DNA of 64,000 bases from Blautia glucerasea (GCF_020537505.1 NZ_JAJBMO010000004.1:62001-126000); one strand, 5' to 3'. Shown: positions 7,729 through 16,711, counted from the first letter of the stretch. Program-made: numbers and translations. Notes: generated by a model from the letters alone, not told the origin.

Positions 7729-8724
7729 TTATTGTCCTAAAAACTTTTCTATTATATCCCAATAAACTTCCATCGTCTCATCCCCACCACAATATATCTC
7801 ATGCTTCGTCCCGGGCACGTAGACATATTCACAGGAAACAGCACCGCGCTTCTTGATTTTCGCTGCGAATTTCTGAAGTGCGTGGACGGATACGAAATCG
7901 TCTTTTTCGGCCTGGAAAATAAGGAGTGGGGACTGGAGATTTTTCCAGCCACGGTATTTTAAATACCAGCTCATTTTTATGGATGCTTTCAGCCAGCCAT
8001 AGGATGGTGCACAGGTCTGGAGAAATTGTTTTTCTTTTCGCAGGTCGTTGTACCTTGTAAATTTAGGTTCAGATGTGCCGGCGCTGGTTTGGAAGGTATC
8101 GGCTCCGTCGTAGGGCTTCTGACCTAAGACGTAGGACTCTTCCTTTCCCAAAAGGCATTCTACATGGGCGATCAGTACAGTCAACGGCCAGGGAACGCCT
8201 CCTGTAAGCGGCTTCACCATAGGAGAGCTTAATATCACTTTATGAAAAAGAGTTGGTTCCCAGGCTACAGCGATTGCGCCGATTGCACCACCCATGGAGT
8301 GGGCAAAAAGGTCCAGGGGCAGGTCTGGATGTGCCTTTTTGATTTTGTGGCTGATTTTTAGGAAATCCCGCACGTAACGTTTCCAGATATCAATATGTAC
8401 CAATGAGGGATCTGCTGTCAGGCGGTAGCTTTGGCCGTGTCCCATATGTTCTGGCATGTAAACGTGATAGCCAGCCTGTAAAAAATAGTAAATCATCTCC
8501 TCATATTTTGGTGCGCCTTCTGTGAAACCATGACTGATCACTACCACACCTTTTGGATCATCTGCCAGGTAACGTTTCACATGAATTTTTCCCGTAATTC
8601 CATTTTTCCCATGGTAAATGTCTTCTGCTCCTGGAATGTACCCCTCCCGGCAATGAGCCTTTAAATAAGGTTCCACCTCATTTTTCATAGTATGTAAATA
8701 TTCGTCTTCCTGTATCATTTTCAT
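7729..8724 (-). CDS. Alpha/beta hydrolase, monoacylglycerol-lipase/lysophospholipase type
   Basis: 331 residues, cytosolic, no signal peptide. It shows the oxyanion HGFTEG (65-70), the PEHMGHGQS loop (91-99) typical of Hydrolase_4 lysophospholipases, the nucleophile elbow AHSMGG (Ser143), a late Asp in FQAEKDDFV and the catalytic His in GTKHEIYCG. It should cleave acyl esters such as monoacylglycerols or lysophospholipids. It stands alone, followed by the hairpin-rich gap at 7372-7728 and preceded by a 180-base gap holding a strong inverted repeat. Confidence 0.85.
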   Translation of the reverse strand: MKMIQEDEYLHTMKNEVEPYLKAHCREGYIPGAEDIYHGKNGITGKIHVKRYLADDPKGVVVISHGFTEGAPKYEEMIYYFLQAGYHVYMPEHMGHGQSYRLTADPSLVHIDIWKRYVRDFLKISHKIKKAHPDLPLDLFAHSMGGAIGAIAVAWEPTLFHKVILSSPMVKPLTGGVPWPLTVLIAHVECLLGKEESYVLGQKPYDGADTFQTSAGTSEPKFTRYNDLRKEKQFLQTCAPSYGWLKASIKMSWYLKYRGWKNLQSPLLIFQAEKDDFVSVHALQKFAAKIKKRGAVSCEYVYVPGTKHEIYCGGDETMEVYWDIIEKFLGQ

Positions 8725-8787
8725 CTTATAACTCCTATTAACGCCTAACAGCTATCCTATAAGTCACATAACCCTTTTATAAGCAAA

Positions 8788-8816
8788 CGTTACTGTTCAC
8801 TCCGTGACCAGTAACG
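8788..8816. repeat. Near-perfect 13-bp inverted repeat, 3-base loop
   Basis: CGTTACTGTTCAC and GTGACCAGTAACG (one mismatch) flank TCC, giving a very stable hairpin between the hydrolase and the MFS gene. There is no T tract on either side, so a simple terminator is unlikely. The neighbouring bases up to 8880 contain further short repeats (GCAAAC, TTTCGCT). Confidence 0.65.
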
Positions 8817-8903
8817 AGCAAACTTCGCTTTTCGCGCCGTTCTCAATAACAAGTTTCGCTCTAGGATACAGCTGAAGTATACTGTAAAATGGGGTGTGCA
8901 AAT

Positions 8904-10262
8904 CTACTTTCCCCCAATAATCCCATTAATCTTCTTCTCATTATAAAATACCAGAATAATTCCGCCCACCATACAGAACACCGCTGCGCCAAAGGCTGCG
9001 ATTCTATAACCAGTTCCCTCTCCTGTTCCGATGGTAGAAACGGCAGTAAAGATCAGCATGGAAAGACTCTGGCCCAGTTTGAATGCAAAGGTTCTTGCCG
9101 CATAAAACATTCCTTCCCGGTTGCTTCCGGATGTAATGGAATCACTCTGGGCGATGTCTGCCACCACCGCCTGGGGCAAAATTCCGAAAATTGCCATGGG
9201 AAGTGCGGCCACCACCGTCAGGATCAGTCCCTGTACAATTTCCGGAATAAAGCTCATTTTTCCCATAAATCCGGTATAGAAATAAGCAAGGCTGAAGACA
9301 GCGAATGCAAACAGGATCATCTTTTTCTTACCCAGCTTCGGGGTAAGCTTATTTACCGGAATGTAAAATACCAAAGACAATGCTGTCATCCCCACAAAAT
9401 ACAGGGTTGTCATTGTCTCCGGCAGCTTCAGAAGACTGGTTACGAAGAAAGGCAGACCAGTCTGAAACATGGTAAGGGCGATCCAGTAAAAAATATCGGA
9501 GCCTACAAATTTACAAAATTCTCCATTCTTAAACGTAGCGGTCAAGGAGCGAAAAGCGGATTCTTTTGCCGGAACTGTGTCCACATAATCTTTTTCCCGA
9601 ATGCAAAATACAGGCACCAGCATGCAGATAAATGCCACCACTGCCATCAGCGTGAAGGTGACGCGGATAGCGCCAACACGTCCAAATGCCGGGATAAATG
9701 CGCCCCAGATAGTTGGTGCCAGATATGCAACTGCAGTTCCTGCAATGAACGTAAAGGAAATCACCGTAGAAATATTAAGCCGCTCCTGCTGGGTATGTCC
9801 AAGTTCCGGGATCAAGGCGTTATACGGTGTGCAATAAGCTGTAATGGAAAGGTAATAGGCCAGAACCATCACCAGCAAAAACGCTGCATTAAGCCAGCTG
9901 TTTTCATTGACCGGGGACCAGAACACCAGCACTGTGGAAAGTGCCAGAGGCAGGGACGCCCATTTCAGGAATGGAATTCGCCGTCCGTTTTTGGACGTAC
10001 AACGGTCTGACCAGGACGCGATCATAGGATCTGTGAAAGCATCAAAAATTCTTCCGAAGGCTGTGATTCCTCCGATAATGGTGAAAATGCCAAGCACCAC
10101 CAGTCCCTGGGGAATAAATACGGTCTGCCCCTGGCTGATGGCGGTTTCATCTGGCTGATAGAAATACACAAGCCAGTTTGAAATGATTCCGGACAACATC
10201 GCCCATCCAAACTGGCCTGCTGCAAACTGCCAGATTTTTTCTGTTGTAAGTTTCTTCATCAC
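8904..10262 (-). CDS. MFS transporter, glycoside-pentoside-hexuronide (GPH) symporter family
   Basis: 452 residues with about 12 hydrophobic segments. It has GPH/MFS_2 hallmarks: the AFGRIFDAFTDPMIASWSDR segment after helix 2 (residues about 67-86) and the GRRIPFLKW loop. It is expected to import a sugar or glycoside with a cation. It has no co-directional enzyme partner, so its substrate is open. A promoter with a palindrome over its -10 box lies just upstream, suggesting repressor control. Confidence 0.88.
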   Translation of the reverse strand: MMKKLTTEKIWQFAAGQFGWAMLSGIISNWLVYFYQPDETAISQGQTVFIPQGLVVLGIFTIIGGITAFGRIFDAFTDPMIASWSDRCTSKNGRRIPFLKWASLPLALSTVLVFWSPVNENSWLNAAFLLVMVLAYYLSITAYCTPYNALIPELGHTQQERLNISTVISFTFIAGTAVAYLAPTIWGAFIPAFGRVGAIRVTFTLMAVVAFICMLVPVFCIREKDYVDTVPAKESAFRSLTATFKNGEFCKFVGSDIFYWIALTMFQTGLPFFVTSLLKLPETMTTLYFVGMTALSLVFYIPVNKLTPKLGKKKMILFAFAVFSLAYFYTGFMGKMSFIPEIVQGLILTVVAALPMAIFGILPQAVVADIAQSDSITSGSNREGMFYAARTFAFKLGQSLSMLIFTAVSTIGTGEGTGYRIAAFGAAVFCMVGGIILVFYNEKKINGIIGGK

Positions 10263-10288
10263 ACACTTACCTCCTGCTTCTTTTCTAT

Positions 10289-10321
10289 AATGATAGTATC
10301 ATTTTTTAGCCAGTCTCTCAA
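10289..10321 (-). promoter_or_regulatory. MFS promoter with palindromic operator over the -10
   Basis: On the minus strand TTGAGA (10316-10321) is followed after 17 bases by TACTAT (10293-10298). The 15-base perfect palindrome AATGATA-C-TATCATT (10289-10303) covers the -10, the normal place for a repressor site. No regulator gene is adjacent. Confidence 0.65.
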
Positions 10322-10489
10322 CATACGAATTATGGTTATTGCACAAATTCCACAGAATTTATTACTATTTTACAGGTAATATTCCACTAGATGTTTTCTT
10401 TGAATGAAGCAAACATAAACCTAAACTTTTCATATTGTATAGATCTTCGCATATAATAAAACAACGTTATCCCAAACGGAGTCTCCCTC

Positions 10490-10951
10490 ATGAAATCCCA
10501 ATTCCGCGATCTTCTCCCATTCCTTTTATTCCCCCTTGCAGTGGGTGCAGTCTCTGCGCTTTTAACAGCCGGTTCTATGGAAGCTTTTGCAGATTTGTGT
10601 CTGCCGCCGCTTTCTCCTCCTGGGTGGGTGTTTCCAGTGGTATGGACATTTCTTTATCTGTTGATGGGGTTTGCAGCCTTTCTGGTTGTGAATTCTGGAA
10701 AATGTGGAAATAATGCCTTGTTCTTTTATCTACTGCAGCTATTTTTCAATTTTATGTGGTCTATCTGGTTCTTTAACTGTGAATGGTACTTATTTTCATT
10801 TTTCTGGCTGGTGGCTTTGTGGCTGTTGATTTTTGCGACGATCCGCTCTTTTGGAATAGTGTCGCCTGCAGCGGCCAATCTTATGCTGCCCTATCTGGCG
10901 TGGGTGACGTTTGCAGGGTATTTGAATCTTGGGATTTATTTTTTGAATTAA
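10490..10951 (+). CDS. tspO: TspO/MBR family protein (tryptophan-rich sensory protein)
   Basis: 153 residues, five predicted membrane helices. The family signature PPLSPPGWVFPVVWTFLY lies at about 39-56 and LPYLAWVTFAGYLN at about 132-145. TspO proteins bind porphyrins and related tetrapyrroles in the membrane; in anaerobic Firmicutes their role is unclear. The gene stands alone, with a bidirectional terminator hairpin directly behind it and no tetrapyrrole gene nearby. Confidence 0.92.
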   Translation: MKSQFRDLLPFLLFPLAVGAVSALLTAGSMEAFADLCLPPLSPPGWVFPVVWTFLYLLMGFAAFLVVNSGKCGNNALFFYLLQLFFNFMWSIWFFNCEWYLFSFFWLVALWLLIFATIRSFGIVSPAAANLMLPYLAWVTFAGYLNLGIYFLN

Positions 10952-10971
10952 ATTTCCTATTACGAAAAAAT

Positions 10972-11037
10972 ATCCCGCCAGGTTCCGCCTCCTGAGCGCT
11001 CAAACCCAAGGAACGTGAAACCTGTCGGGATGTTTTA
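10972..11037. terminator. Hairpin terminator after tspO
   Basis: ATCCCG-C-CAGGTT pairs with AACCTG-T-CGGGAT and is followed by GTTTTATT. An A run on the other side makes it potentially bidirectional; it would also serve the convergent ABC transporter operon. Confidence 0.75.
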
Positions 11038-11135
11038 TTCATCAACCTTATAACAAACTATTATTCAAATTTCCATCACTTACTATAGTCATCATTTTCC
11101 TTTCATCCCGTTCTGGAGCGTATTGGAAAAGGGCT

Positions 11136-11888
11136 CTACAGCTTGCTGATAATCCGTCTCTTATATTCCAAAAATTCTTCCGACAATGCAAAATCCTCTG
11201 CCCTTGGCTTTTTCTCCCGGATCACGATCTCCTCTTTGATGGTTCCCGGAGTTCCGTTCAGAATGTAAATCCGGTCGGACAAAAGAATGGCTTCGTCGAT
11301 ATCATGGGTGATAAACAAGGTAGACAGATCAATGTGCTGCATAACCTCCAGATACCATTTGTGCACGCTGGCCTTTGTCAAGGTGTCCAGTGCACTGAAG
11401 GGCTCGTCCAAAAGGGCAACTCCGCTGGAACTTAAATATGTCCGAAGCAAAGCCGCACGCTGACGCATACCGCCGGACAGCTGGCTTGGATACTGATACT
11501 GGGTGCCCTCCAGACCGAATTCTGCAAAAAGAGGATTGGCCTTTTCCCGGGCTTCTGCTTTCTTCATGCCTTTCAACACAAGAGGAAGTGCTACATTATC
11601 GATTACTTTCTTGTGTGGAAGGAGAAGATCCTTCTGCAGCATGTAGCTGATGCTTCCAGGAGCGGAGGTAATATCCTGATCTTTCAGATATACTTTTCCC
11701 TCATCTGGAGTGATAATACCGGAAAGCACGTTAAACAGTGTGGTCTTTCCGGAACCGCTGACTCCCAGAAGGGAAACCAGCTCCCCCTGCTCCAGATGAA
11801 TGGAAATGTCCTCCAAAACCTTTTTTTCACCGTATGTTTTTGAAATATGTTCTGCTCTTAAAATCACTTTATTTTGTTCTGATGACAT
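11136..11888 (-). CDS. ABC transporter ATPase, NitT/TauT/thiamine-precursor type
   Basis: 250 residues, a complete ABC ATPase: Walker A GVSGSGKT (42-49), Q-loop in SYMLQKDLLLPHKK, signature LSGGMRQRAALLR, Walker B VALLDEPFSALD and the switch His in LFITHD. The class is that of SsuB/TauB and of ThiZ-like subunits. It is the last gene of the operon led by the TPP riboswitch, 114 bases after the binding-protein gene, and powers uptake by the permease at 13003-13797. Confidence 0.92.
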   Translation of the reverse strand: MSSEQNKVILRAEHISKTYGEKKVLEDISIHLEQGELVSLLGVSGSGKTTLFNVLSGIITPDEGKVYLKDQDITSAPGSISYMLQKDLLLPHKKVIDNVALPLVLKGMKKAEAREKANPLFAEFGLEGTQYQYPSQLSGGMRQRAALLRTYLSSSGVALLDEPFSALDTLTKASVHKWYLEVMQHIDLSTLFITHDIDEAILLSDRIYILNGTPGTIKEEIVIREKKPRAEDFALSEEFLEYKRRIISKL

Positions 11889-12002
11889 ATTCGTTCCTTA
11901 TACACAGCGCTACTTCTATAACCAGTTCCATTTTCCACAAAAATTGGGGTAAATTTCCCTGACAGAATAGCTCTGTGCGTTAATTTCTTTCTCTTTCATT
12001 CC

Positions 12003-13010
12003 TTACTGTGGAAGATACCCATTAGAGAATCCGATTCCGGTAAGATCCTTGTCACAAAGCTGGTTCTCATACAGCCATTTATAGAATGCGTTCCATCTGT
12101 CAGCATCAATTACGCCCCAGCTTTCTGCATCGTCAATGTATTTTGTGGAAAGGAATTCCTGGCTCTTCTTTACCAGCTCCTCTGCGTCTTTCAAGGAACC
12201 TGTATTGTCGCCGTCGATGAGGATCTGGGCTGCTTCATCTGGATTCTCAGCTGCATACTCATAGCCTTTTGCAGTTGCTTCCATAAATGCTTTCGCCTGG
12301 TCCGGGTTCTCAGCAAGGTAGTCGTTATTTGCAATAATTACTGGTGTGTAGTAGTCAAATACAGGGTTGATATCAGAGAATGCAAAATAGTCGCAGTCTA
12401 CACCTTCTACGTCAGCGTTGATTCCGCCCCAGCCCTGGAATACCCAGATGGCATCTGTCTGATTGGCTGCAAGTGCTGCAGGTTCATCTGTAATATCGTT
12501 GGGGATCAGGGTAACCTGGCTGAAATCTCCGCCGTCACCATTTACAACATTTTCCAGCATAGCAAGCTCGATTGGGGAATCCCATGTGGAATAGGTTTTT
12601 CCAGTAAGTCCTGCTGGCCTGTCGATTCCGTCACCTTTTCTGGAAAGGATTCCGGAGGTATTGTGCTGAATGATTCCTGCAACTGCTGTAATTCCAAGAG
12701 GCTCATCCAGTGCAAGGGAAGCTGCCATGGTGTCCTGTGCCTCGATTGCAAACTGTGCCTGACCAGCTGCGCACATAAGAGCGGCACCGTTTTCCGGCGG
12801 CTGAACGATCTCCACATCAAGACCAGCTTCTTCGTAATAGCCCTTTGCCTGCGCTACGTAAAGTCCGGTGTGGTTGGTATTCGGTGTCCAATCCAGGCAA
12901 AATGTGATTTTCTCCTGTGCGCCATCTTCAGCGTATACACCAGTAGGAACTGCAAGCACCATAGCTGCCGCTGCAACTGGTGCGATTACTTTTTTCAGAT
13001 TCTTATTCAT
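12003..13010 (-). CDS. ThiY/NMT1-like ABC substrate-binding protein (thiamine precursor)
   Basis: 335 residues. The mature start ITFCLDWTPNTNHTGLYVAQ is the ThiY/Thi5/NMT1 signature; these proteins bind formylaminopyrimidine, HMP or related pyrimidines. Its place under a TPP riboswitch supports a thiamine-pathway ligand. The first 28 residues are a classic Sec signal (NKNLKKVI, hydrophobic core, AVPTGVYAED) with no lipobox cysteine, unusual for a Gram-positive binding protein. The start ATG overlaps the end of the permease gene by 8 bases. Confidence 0.9.
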   Translation of the reverse strand: MNKNLKKVIAPVAAAAMVLAVPTGVYAEDGAQEKITFCLDWTPNTNHTGLYVAQAKGYYEEAGLDVEIVQPPENGAALMCAAGQAQFAIEAQDTMAASLALDEPLGITAVAGIIQHNTSGILSRKGDGIDRPAGLTGKTYSTWDSPIELAMLENVVNGDGGDFSQVTLIPNDITDEPAALAANQTDAIWVFQGWGGINADVEGVDCDYFAFSDINPVFDYYTPVIIANNDYLAENPDQAKAFMEATAKGYEYAAENPDEAAQILIDGDNTGSLKDAEELVKKSQEFLSTKYIDDAESWGVIDADRWNAFYKWLYENQLCDKDLTGIGFSNGYLPQ

Positions 13011-13797
13011 GATTTTTCTCCTTTTCTACCTGCAGCCATGGAATTGCGATCCGGCTTATAATGTTTACTGCCAGAAGAAGCAGCAGACTGATGATCACAA
13101 TAAAGATAATGACTGCAAACATTTTATCAAAAGCATATGCCTTTTTTACACGTGTCATATAAACACCAAGTCCATTAAATCCGCCTAACCATTCAGATAC
13201 AACTGCGCCTACAACTGCGTAGGAAGCAGAGATTTTCAGTCCGGAAAAGAACTGGGGCAAAGCGCCTGGAAATTTCACATGGCGGAAAATCTGCGCCCGG
13301 CTTGCTCCCATTGCCTTCATCAGGCGGATGGCATCCGGATCCACACTTTTATATCCATCCAGCAGTCCGATCGTGATCGGGAAAAAGGTGGTGATCACAA
13401 CCAGAGTGATCTTCGGTGCCATTCCAAAGCCCATCCACAGCACCAGAATCGGCGCAATGGCAATGGTAGGGATGGTCTGTGTAATGATCATGATCGGATA
13501 AAATGCCTGATTCATCACATGAAAACGATCCATCAAAGTTGCAAACACAAATGCCAGCGCGATTCCAATGAGAAGTCCATAAAAGGACTCCAGCAAAGTG
13601 AATTTCGCATGGAAAAGTATGGTTGGCAGATCCCCAAACAGGGCTTTTACCACTGCTACCGGAGAGGGGAGCATGTAGGAAGGAACGATTCCAGAAATGC
13701 TAACCAGCTCCCATCCAAGCAGGATAATGGCCATGGCAATGATCGGCGGGATCTTACTGGTGATGTTTGGTAACTTTCTTTTCAATGGTAAGTACAT
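13003..13797 (-). CDS. ABC permease, ThiX-like (BPD_transp_1)
   Basis: 264 residues, six predicted helices. The EAA-type coupling loop reads MGASRAQIFRHVKFPGALPQ (about 173-192), so this is a NitT/TauT-class permease. It overlaps the thiamine-binding-protein gene upstream by 44 bases and the binding-protein gene downstream by 8, which points to tight translational coupling. An internal ATG at about 13735 would remove the long overlap but also part of the first helix, so the longer start is preferred. Confidence 0.9.
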   Translation of the reverse strand: MYLPLKRKLPNITSKIPPIIAMAIILLGWELVSISGIVPSYMLPSPVAVVKALFGDLPTILFHAKFTLLESFYGLLIGIALAFVFATLMDRFHVMNQAFYPIMIITQTIPTIAIAPILVLWMGFGMAPKITLVVITTFFPITIGLLDGYKSVDPDAIRLMKAMGASRAQIFRHVKFPGALPQFFSGLKISASYAVVGAVVSEWLGGFNGLGVYMTRVKKAYAFDKMFAVIIFIVIISLLLLLAVNIISRIAIPWLQVEKEKNHE

Positions 13798-14050
13798 CTC
13801 CTTCTGGTTTGTAAGAGATCTTCACATATACGCTCATCGCCTTGCATCCTGCGCGCTCTGCTACGTGCTGACACTCTTTTACAATGTCCATCAGCTGATC
13901 GTAGTCACCCTCGATGGTGGTCTCAAATGGTCCTACATAGTAATTCAGACCGGTGGATTTGATGTAAGCGATCACCTCGTCTACAATGCGGATCACCTCT
14001 TCGTCATCCCGTACATTTGGCAGTACCTGAATTGCTACACTTGCGTTCAT
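13754..14050 (-). CDS. MTH1187/YkoF-type thiamine-binding protein
   Basis: About 98 residues, the size of the MTH1187 (DUF77) family. The features include an opening beta strand (SVAIQVLPNV), VIRIVDEVIAYIKSTGLNYYVGPFE and the TTIEGD segment. Family members bind thiamine or HMP in the cytosol. Two ATGs lie at 14056 and 14050; the GGAGG site is only two bases from the first and eight from the second, so 14050 is the better start. It is the first gene after the TPP riboswitch. Confidence 0.88.
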   Translation of the reverse strand: MNASVAIQVLPNVRDDEEVIRIVDEVIAYIKSTGLNYYVGPFETTIEGDYDQLMDIVKECQHVAERAGCKAMSVYVKISYKPEGDVLTIEKKVTKHHQ

Positions 14051-14206
14051 TTTCATTTCCTCCTGAGTTGGTTTGTTTTTCTATCCAATAAATAGGACTT
14101 ACGTCAGCGTAGATATCTGTTTAGCGAATACCTATGTTGACTAAAAATCGAATAAGAACCATTCTGGTAACTGTACAGTCACCCATTATTATGAATCAGT
14201 TAGTAT

Positions 14207-14241
14207 GAAAAAAGAGCACCTGCCATTCAGACAAATGCTCA
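14207..14241 (-). terminator. Riboswitch-controlled terminator
   Basis: GAGCA...TGCTC on the minus strand, with extra weaker pairs, followed by six T residues. It lies directly after the TPP aptamer and about 150 bases ahead of the first gene, the usual OFF-switch layout. Confidence 0.85.
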
Positions 14242-14256
14242 CCATTACATCTCTTA

Positions 14257-14346
14257 ACACTTCCTACACTGGCATGATCCAACAGGTTAAAAGGGTCTAA
14301 GGTCTACCTTACTCTCAGCTTCTCGTTCGAAACTCCCCTGGTCTTT
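14257..14346 (-). ncRNA. TPP (THI-box) riboswitch
   Basis: Reading the minus strand downward, the aptamer shows CAGGGGAG, the conserved CTGAGA core, an ACCCTT...AACCTG block, ATCATGCCAGTGTAGG and AAGTG, the full THI-box consensus. The optional P3a arm lies between CTGAGA and ACCCTT. A terminator hairpin follows at 14207-14241, so high TPP is expected to stop transcription of the four-gene thiamine transport operon. Confidence 0.95.
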
Positions 14347-14364
14347 ATTCAGATTTCGTTGCCT

Positions 14365-14393
14365 ATTATAATACAGCTTCCTGCAAATTACAA
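14365..14393 (-). promoter_or_regulatory. Promoter of the thiamine transport operon
   Basis: On the minus strand, TTGTAA (14388-14393) and TATAAT (14365-14370) are separated by 17 bases, and the aptamer begins about 20 bases downstream. Confidence 0.8.
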
Positions 14394-14471
14394 GAAACTA
14401 TTTTGATCTCAATTATTTTTTACAGATTTTTAACGTAAAGACAGCTTCTTATAAAAAACAGATCCGCCTGC

Positions 14472-14978
14472 TTAAACATTCTCAAAAGCAGCCTGGATAC
14501 TATCATAATGCAGGAATTTTCCCTGAGCTGCAAATTCTTTAATCTGGTCTAAGGTTGCAAACATGTGGCCATCAGTTTCTTCTTCCTGAAGATGAAGATT
14601 TTCTTCCTTCACATCCATTACAAAGCGGTAAACATCTACAAAGTAGTTGTCGCCCTCGCCTGGATTTTCTCTTTTATAGGTGAAAAGATAGCCGCCCTGC
14701 GCGCCGCTTACATCAAGGCCGGTCTCCTCTTTCACTTCACGAAGAACTGCATCATAGGAGGATTCCCCTGCCTGGGCTGCACCGCCGGAAACTTCCCACC
14801 AGCCTGGTGCCCAGGCTTTTGTCCTCACACGTTTGGTAATGAGAAAGGTTCCATCTGGTCTTGCCACTACCCCCAGAACGGTCAGATGGTATTCTCCTTC
14901 TTTTAAGCACCAGTCGTTTCGCTTCATGGTACGGCCGGTAGGTCTTTTGTTAATATCATAGATGTCCCAAAATTCCAT
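14472..14978 (-). CDS. Nudix hydrolase (IPP-isomerase-like subgroup)
   Basis: 168 residues. The Nudix box runs GGAAQAGESSYDAVLREV from about 65, with REVKEE at 80-85. The N-terminal MEFWDIYDINKRPTGRTM is typical of the small IPP-isomerase/Idi-like Nudix group seen in Firmicutes, which are mostly pyrophosphatases of unknown substrate and not true isomerases. Monocistronic. Confidence 0.88.
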   Translation of the reverse strand: MEFWDIYDINKRPTGRTMKRNDWCLKEGEYHLTVLGVVARPDGTFLITKRVRTKAWAPGWWEVSGGAAQAGESSYDAVLREVKEETGLDVSGAQGGYLFTYKRENPGEGDNYFVDVYRFVMDVKEENLHLQEEETDGHMFATLDQIKEFAAQGKFLHYDSIQAAFENV

Positions 14979-15226
14979 TTCGTCACTCCTGTTATATATT
15001 TCTCATATTTTTTCTTTTGTTACATTATTTTTGTAGATATTGTTATTGAATATATTTATCTTTATTTTCCTGGGACCAATACAGGAAAATTGCTTTCCAT
15101 GCAAATATCTCACAAAATATTTATCAGCAGCCTAACTGATCACCATTTAAAGTGCTATTCCCAAAACCAATTTATGTAAGTAATAAAAAGTCCAAAGACA
15201 TATCTATATTACATTTTTAATATGAT

Positions 15227-16711
15227 CTATTTCAGAAGTTCTTCCACCATCTCTCTGGTATACTCTACCTTCTCCACATGGTTGACCTCGATCTGATACA
15301 GGGCATTTGCTGCAATGTGCTCTGCTGCCTGTTCCAGGTCACGGATACCGGAAGTACTGGAATAACGCTGGATGATCGCATCCAGGGCTCTCTCTGTGAT
15401 GATGCACTCACTATCCTCCATATGCATTCTCTTAAGCACTTTTGGAAGGGAAAATCTGGAAAAGATCACTTTCTTCTCCTCCGCTGTATAATCAGGAATA
15501 TCGATAACCGCAAACCGGGACATCAGCGGTGCGCTGATCTGGTCACGGTCGTTGGCTGTAGCGATTGGATAAACACCGCCCGTTGGGATCATACATTCCA
15601 TATAGTTGTCTGTAAATCCAAGGTTGTCCAGAAGAGTGAGAAGTACATCTGCCGGGTTGCCATTTCCTTTACCAGAATTAGCTTTATCCAGCTCATTGAT
15701 GATAAATACCAGATTGGAAGCGCCAGCCATGGAAAAGGCCTCCATAATAATTCCAGGCTTTGCATTGGCATAGATACGCGGGCTTCCGGTAAGCTGCTTG
15801 GAATCATTGATGGAACTCATATCCAGGGTGGTCCAGGGTAACTTAAGGATTCTTGCTACTGCATAGGCAATCTGGGACTTACCTGTACCGGCTGGTCCGA
15901 TGAGCAGAAGTCCGTAAGCTGGAAGGGTATGGGTACGGTTGATTTGGATAATGGTCTCAATAATACGCTGTTTTACCCTCTCCATTCCGTAAAGCTCTTC
16001 ATCCAGAATCCTTCTTGCTTCTACAGGATCGATGGCTTCAAAATAATTGTTCTTCCACTGGATATTCAGCATAATAGAAAGAGCTCTCTGTGCATGATGC
16101 CGCTCTTCCTGGGAAACCTCACTGGATCTTGCAACCGCCAGATTTCTTCTGGTCCACAGTCTGATATTGTCCGGCAATGTTTTGCCTGCGCAGGTCATGA
16201 AATCGGTGATGCTCTGAATGCTGGTAAGTTTCATCTCATCTCCTGTTTCCTCCTGGTCTTCATCCTCTTCTGCCTCAGCAGGCGCGTTACTCTCCAAAAG
16301 TCTCTCGATCATAAACTGAAGGAAGCCATCCTCTGCGGAAAGCTTGGTACCGCCACCAAACGCAGTCTCGCGGATCCGGTACACGGCATAACCGTCTTCT
16401 CTGTTTTCTCCGGAGAGACGTACATGAATGCGGCTGTCTCCCAGCCATTTCAGCAGGCTTGTAAATCTGGAATCAATTTTCAGCACATCTGCTGTGTGGG
16501 TTCCATCCTCTTCCTTAAAATCAAAGGCTGTGCGGTTTACTGGATTGGTAAACACGCCGCAGGAATGATGCTTCCACTGTCTTTCTTTATTGTCAAGCAC
16601 CATGATTGGCTGTGCCGGTGACGGCTTGGTATTGTTACTGTGAAAAGTTGTATAAGTGCATTTTGCCTCTGCCTTGCCTGCAGACGCACCACTGAAATCA
16701 AATACTGGCAT
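15227..16711 (-). CDS. Lon-type AAA+ ATPase lacking the protease domain
   Basis: 494 residues. The N-terminal 200 are unlike Lon and include an acidic linker (EAEEDEDQEE, 146-155). From 230 the sequence follows the Lon AAA+ module: LDEELYGMERVKQRI (236-250), Walker A GPAGTGKS (272-279), PRIYANAKPG where Lon has its RTYVGAMPG loop, sensor IATAND, MSRF arginine finger and an S-G-I-R-DLEQ sensor-2 region. There is no S16 protease domain after it. Walker B reads VFIINELDK, so the metal-binding Asp is Asn339 while the catalytic Glu340 remains. It may be a chaperone-like remodelling ATPase or an impaired one. Monocistronic. Confidence 0.82.
   Translation of the reverse strand: MPVFDFSGASAGKAEAKCTYTTFHSNNTKPSPAQPIMVLDNKERQWKHHSCGVFTNPVNRTAFDFKEEDGTHTADVLKIDSRFTSLLKWLGDSRIHVRLSGENREDGYAVYRIRETAFGGGTKLSAEDGFLQFMIERLLESNAPAEAEEDEDQEETGDEMKLTSIQSITDFMTCAGKTLPDNIRLWTRRNLAVARSSEVSQEERHHAQRALSIMLNIQWKNNYFEAIDPVEARRILDEELYGMERVKQRIIETIIQINRTHTLPAYGLLLIGPAGTGKSQIAYAVARILKLPWTTLDMSSINDSKQLTGSPRIYANAKPGIIMEAFSMAGASNLVFIINELDKANSGKGNGNPADVLLTLLDNLGFTDNYMECMIPTGGVYPIATANDRDQISAPLMSRFAVIDIPDYTAEEKKVIFSRFSLPKVLKRMHMEDSECIITERALDAIIQRYSSTSGIRDLEQAAEHIAANALYQIEVNHVEKVEYTREMVEELLK

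Noticed and set aside
8889..10010. Long plus-strand ORF of 373 codons
   Set aside because: It lies opposite the MFS gene, is rich in Cys, His and Gln without any domain pattern, and has no ribosome site; it is a shadow of the membrane-protein codons.
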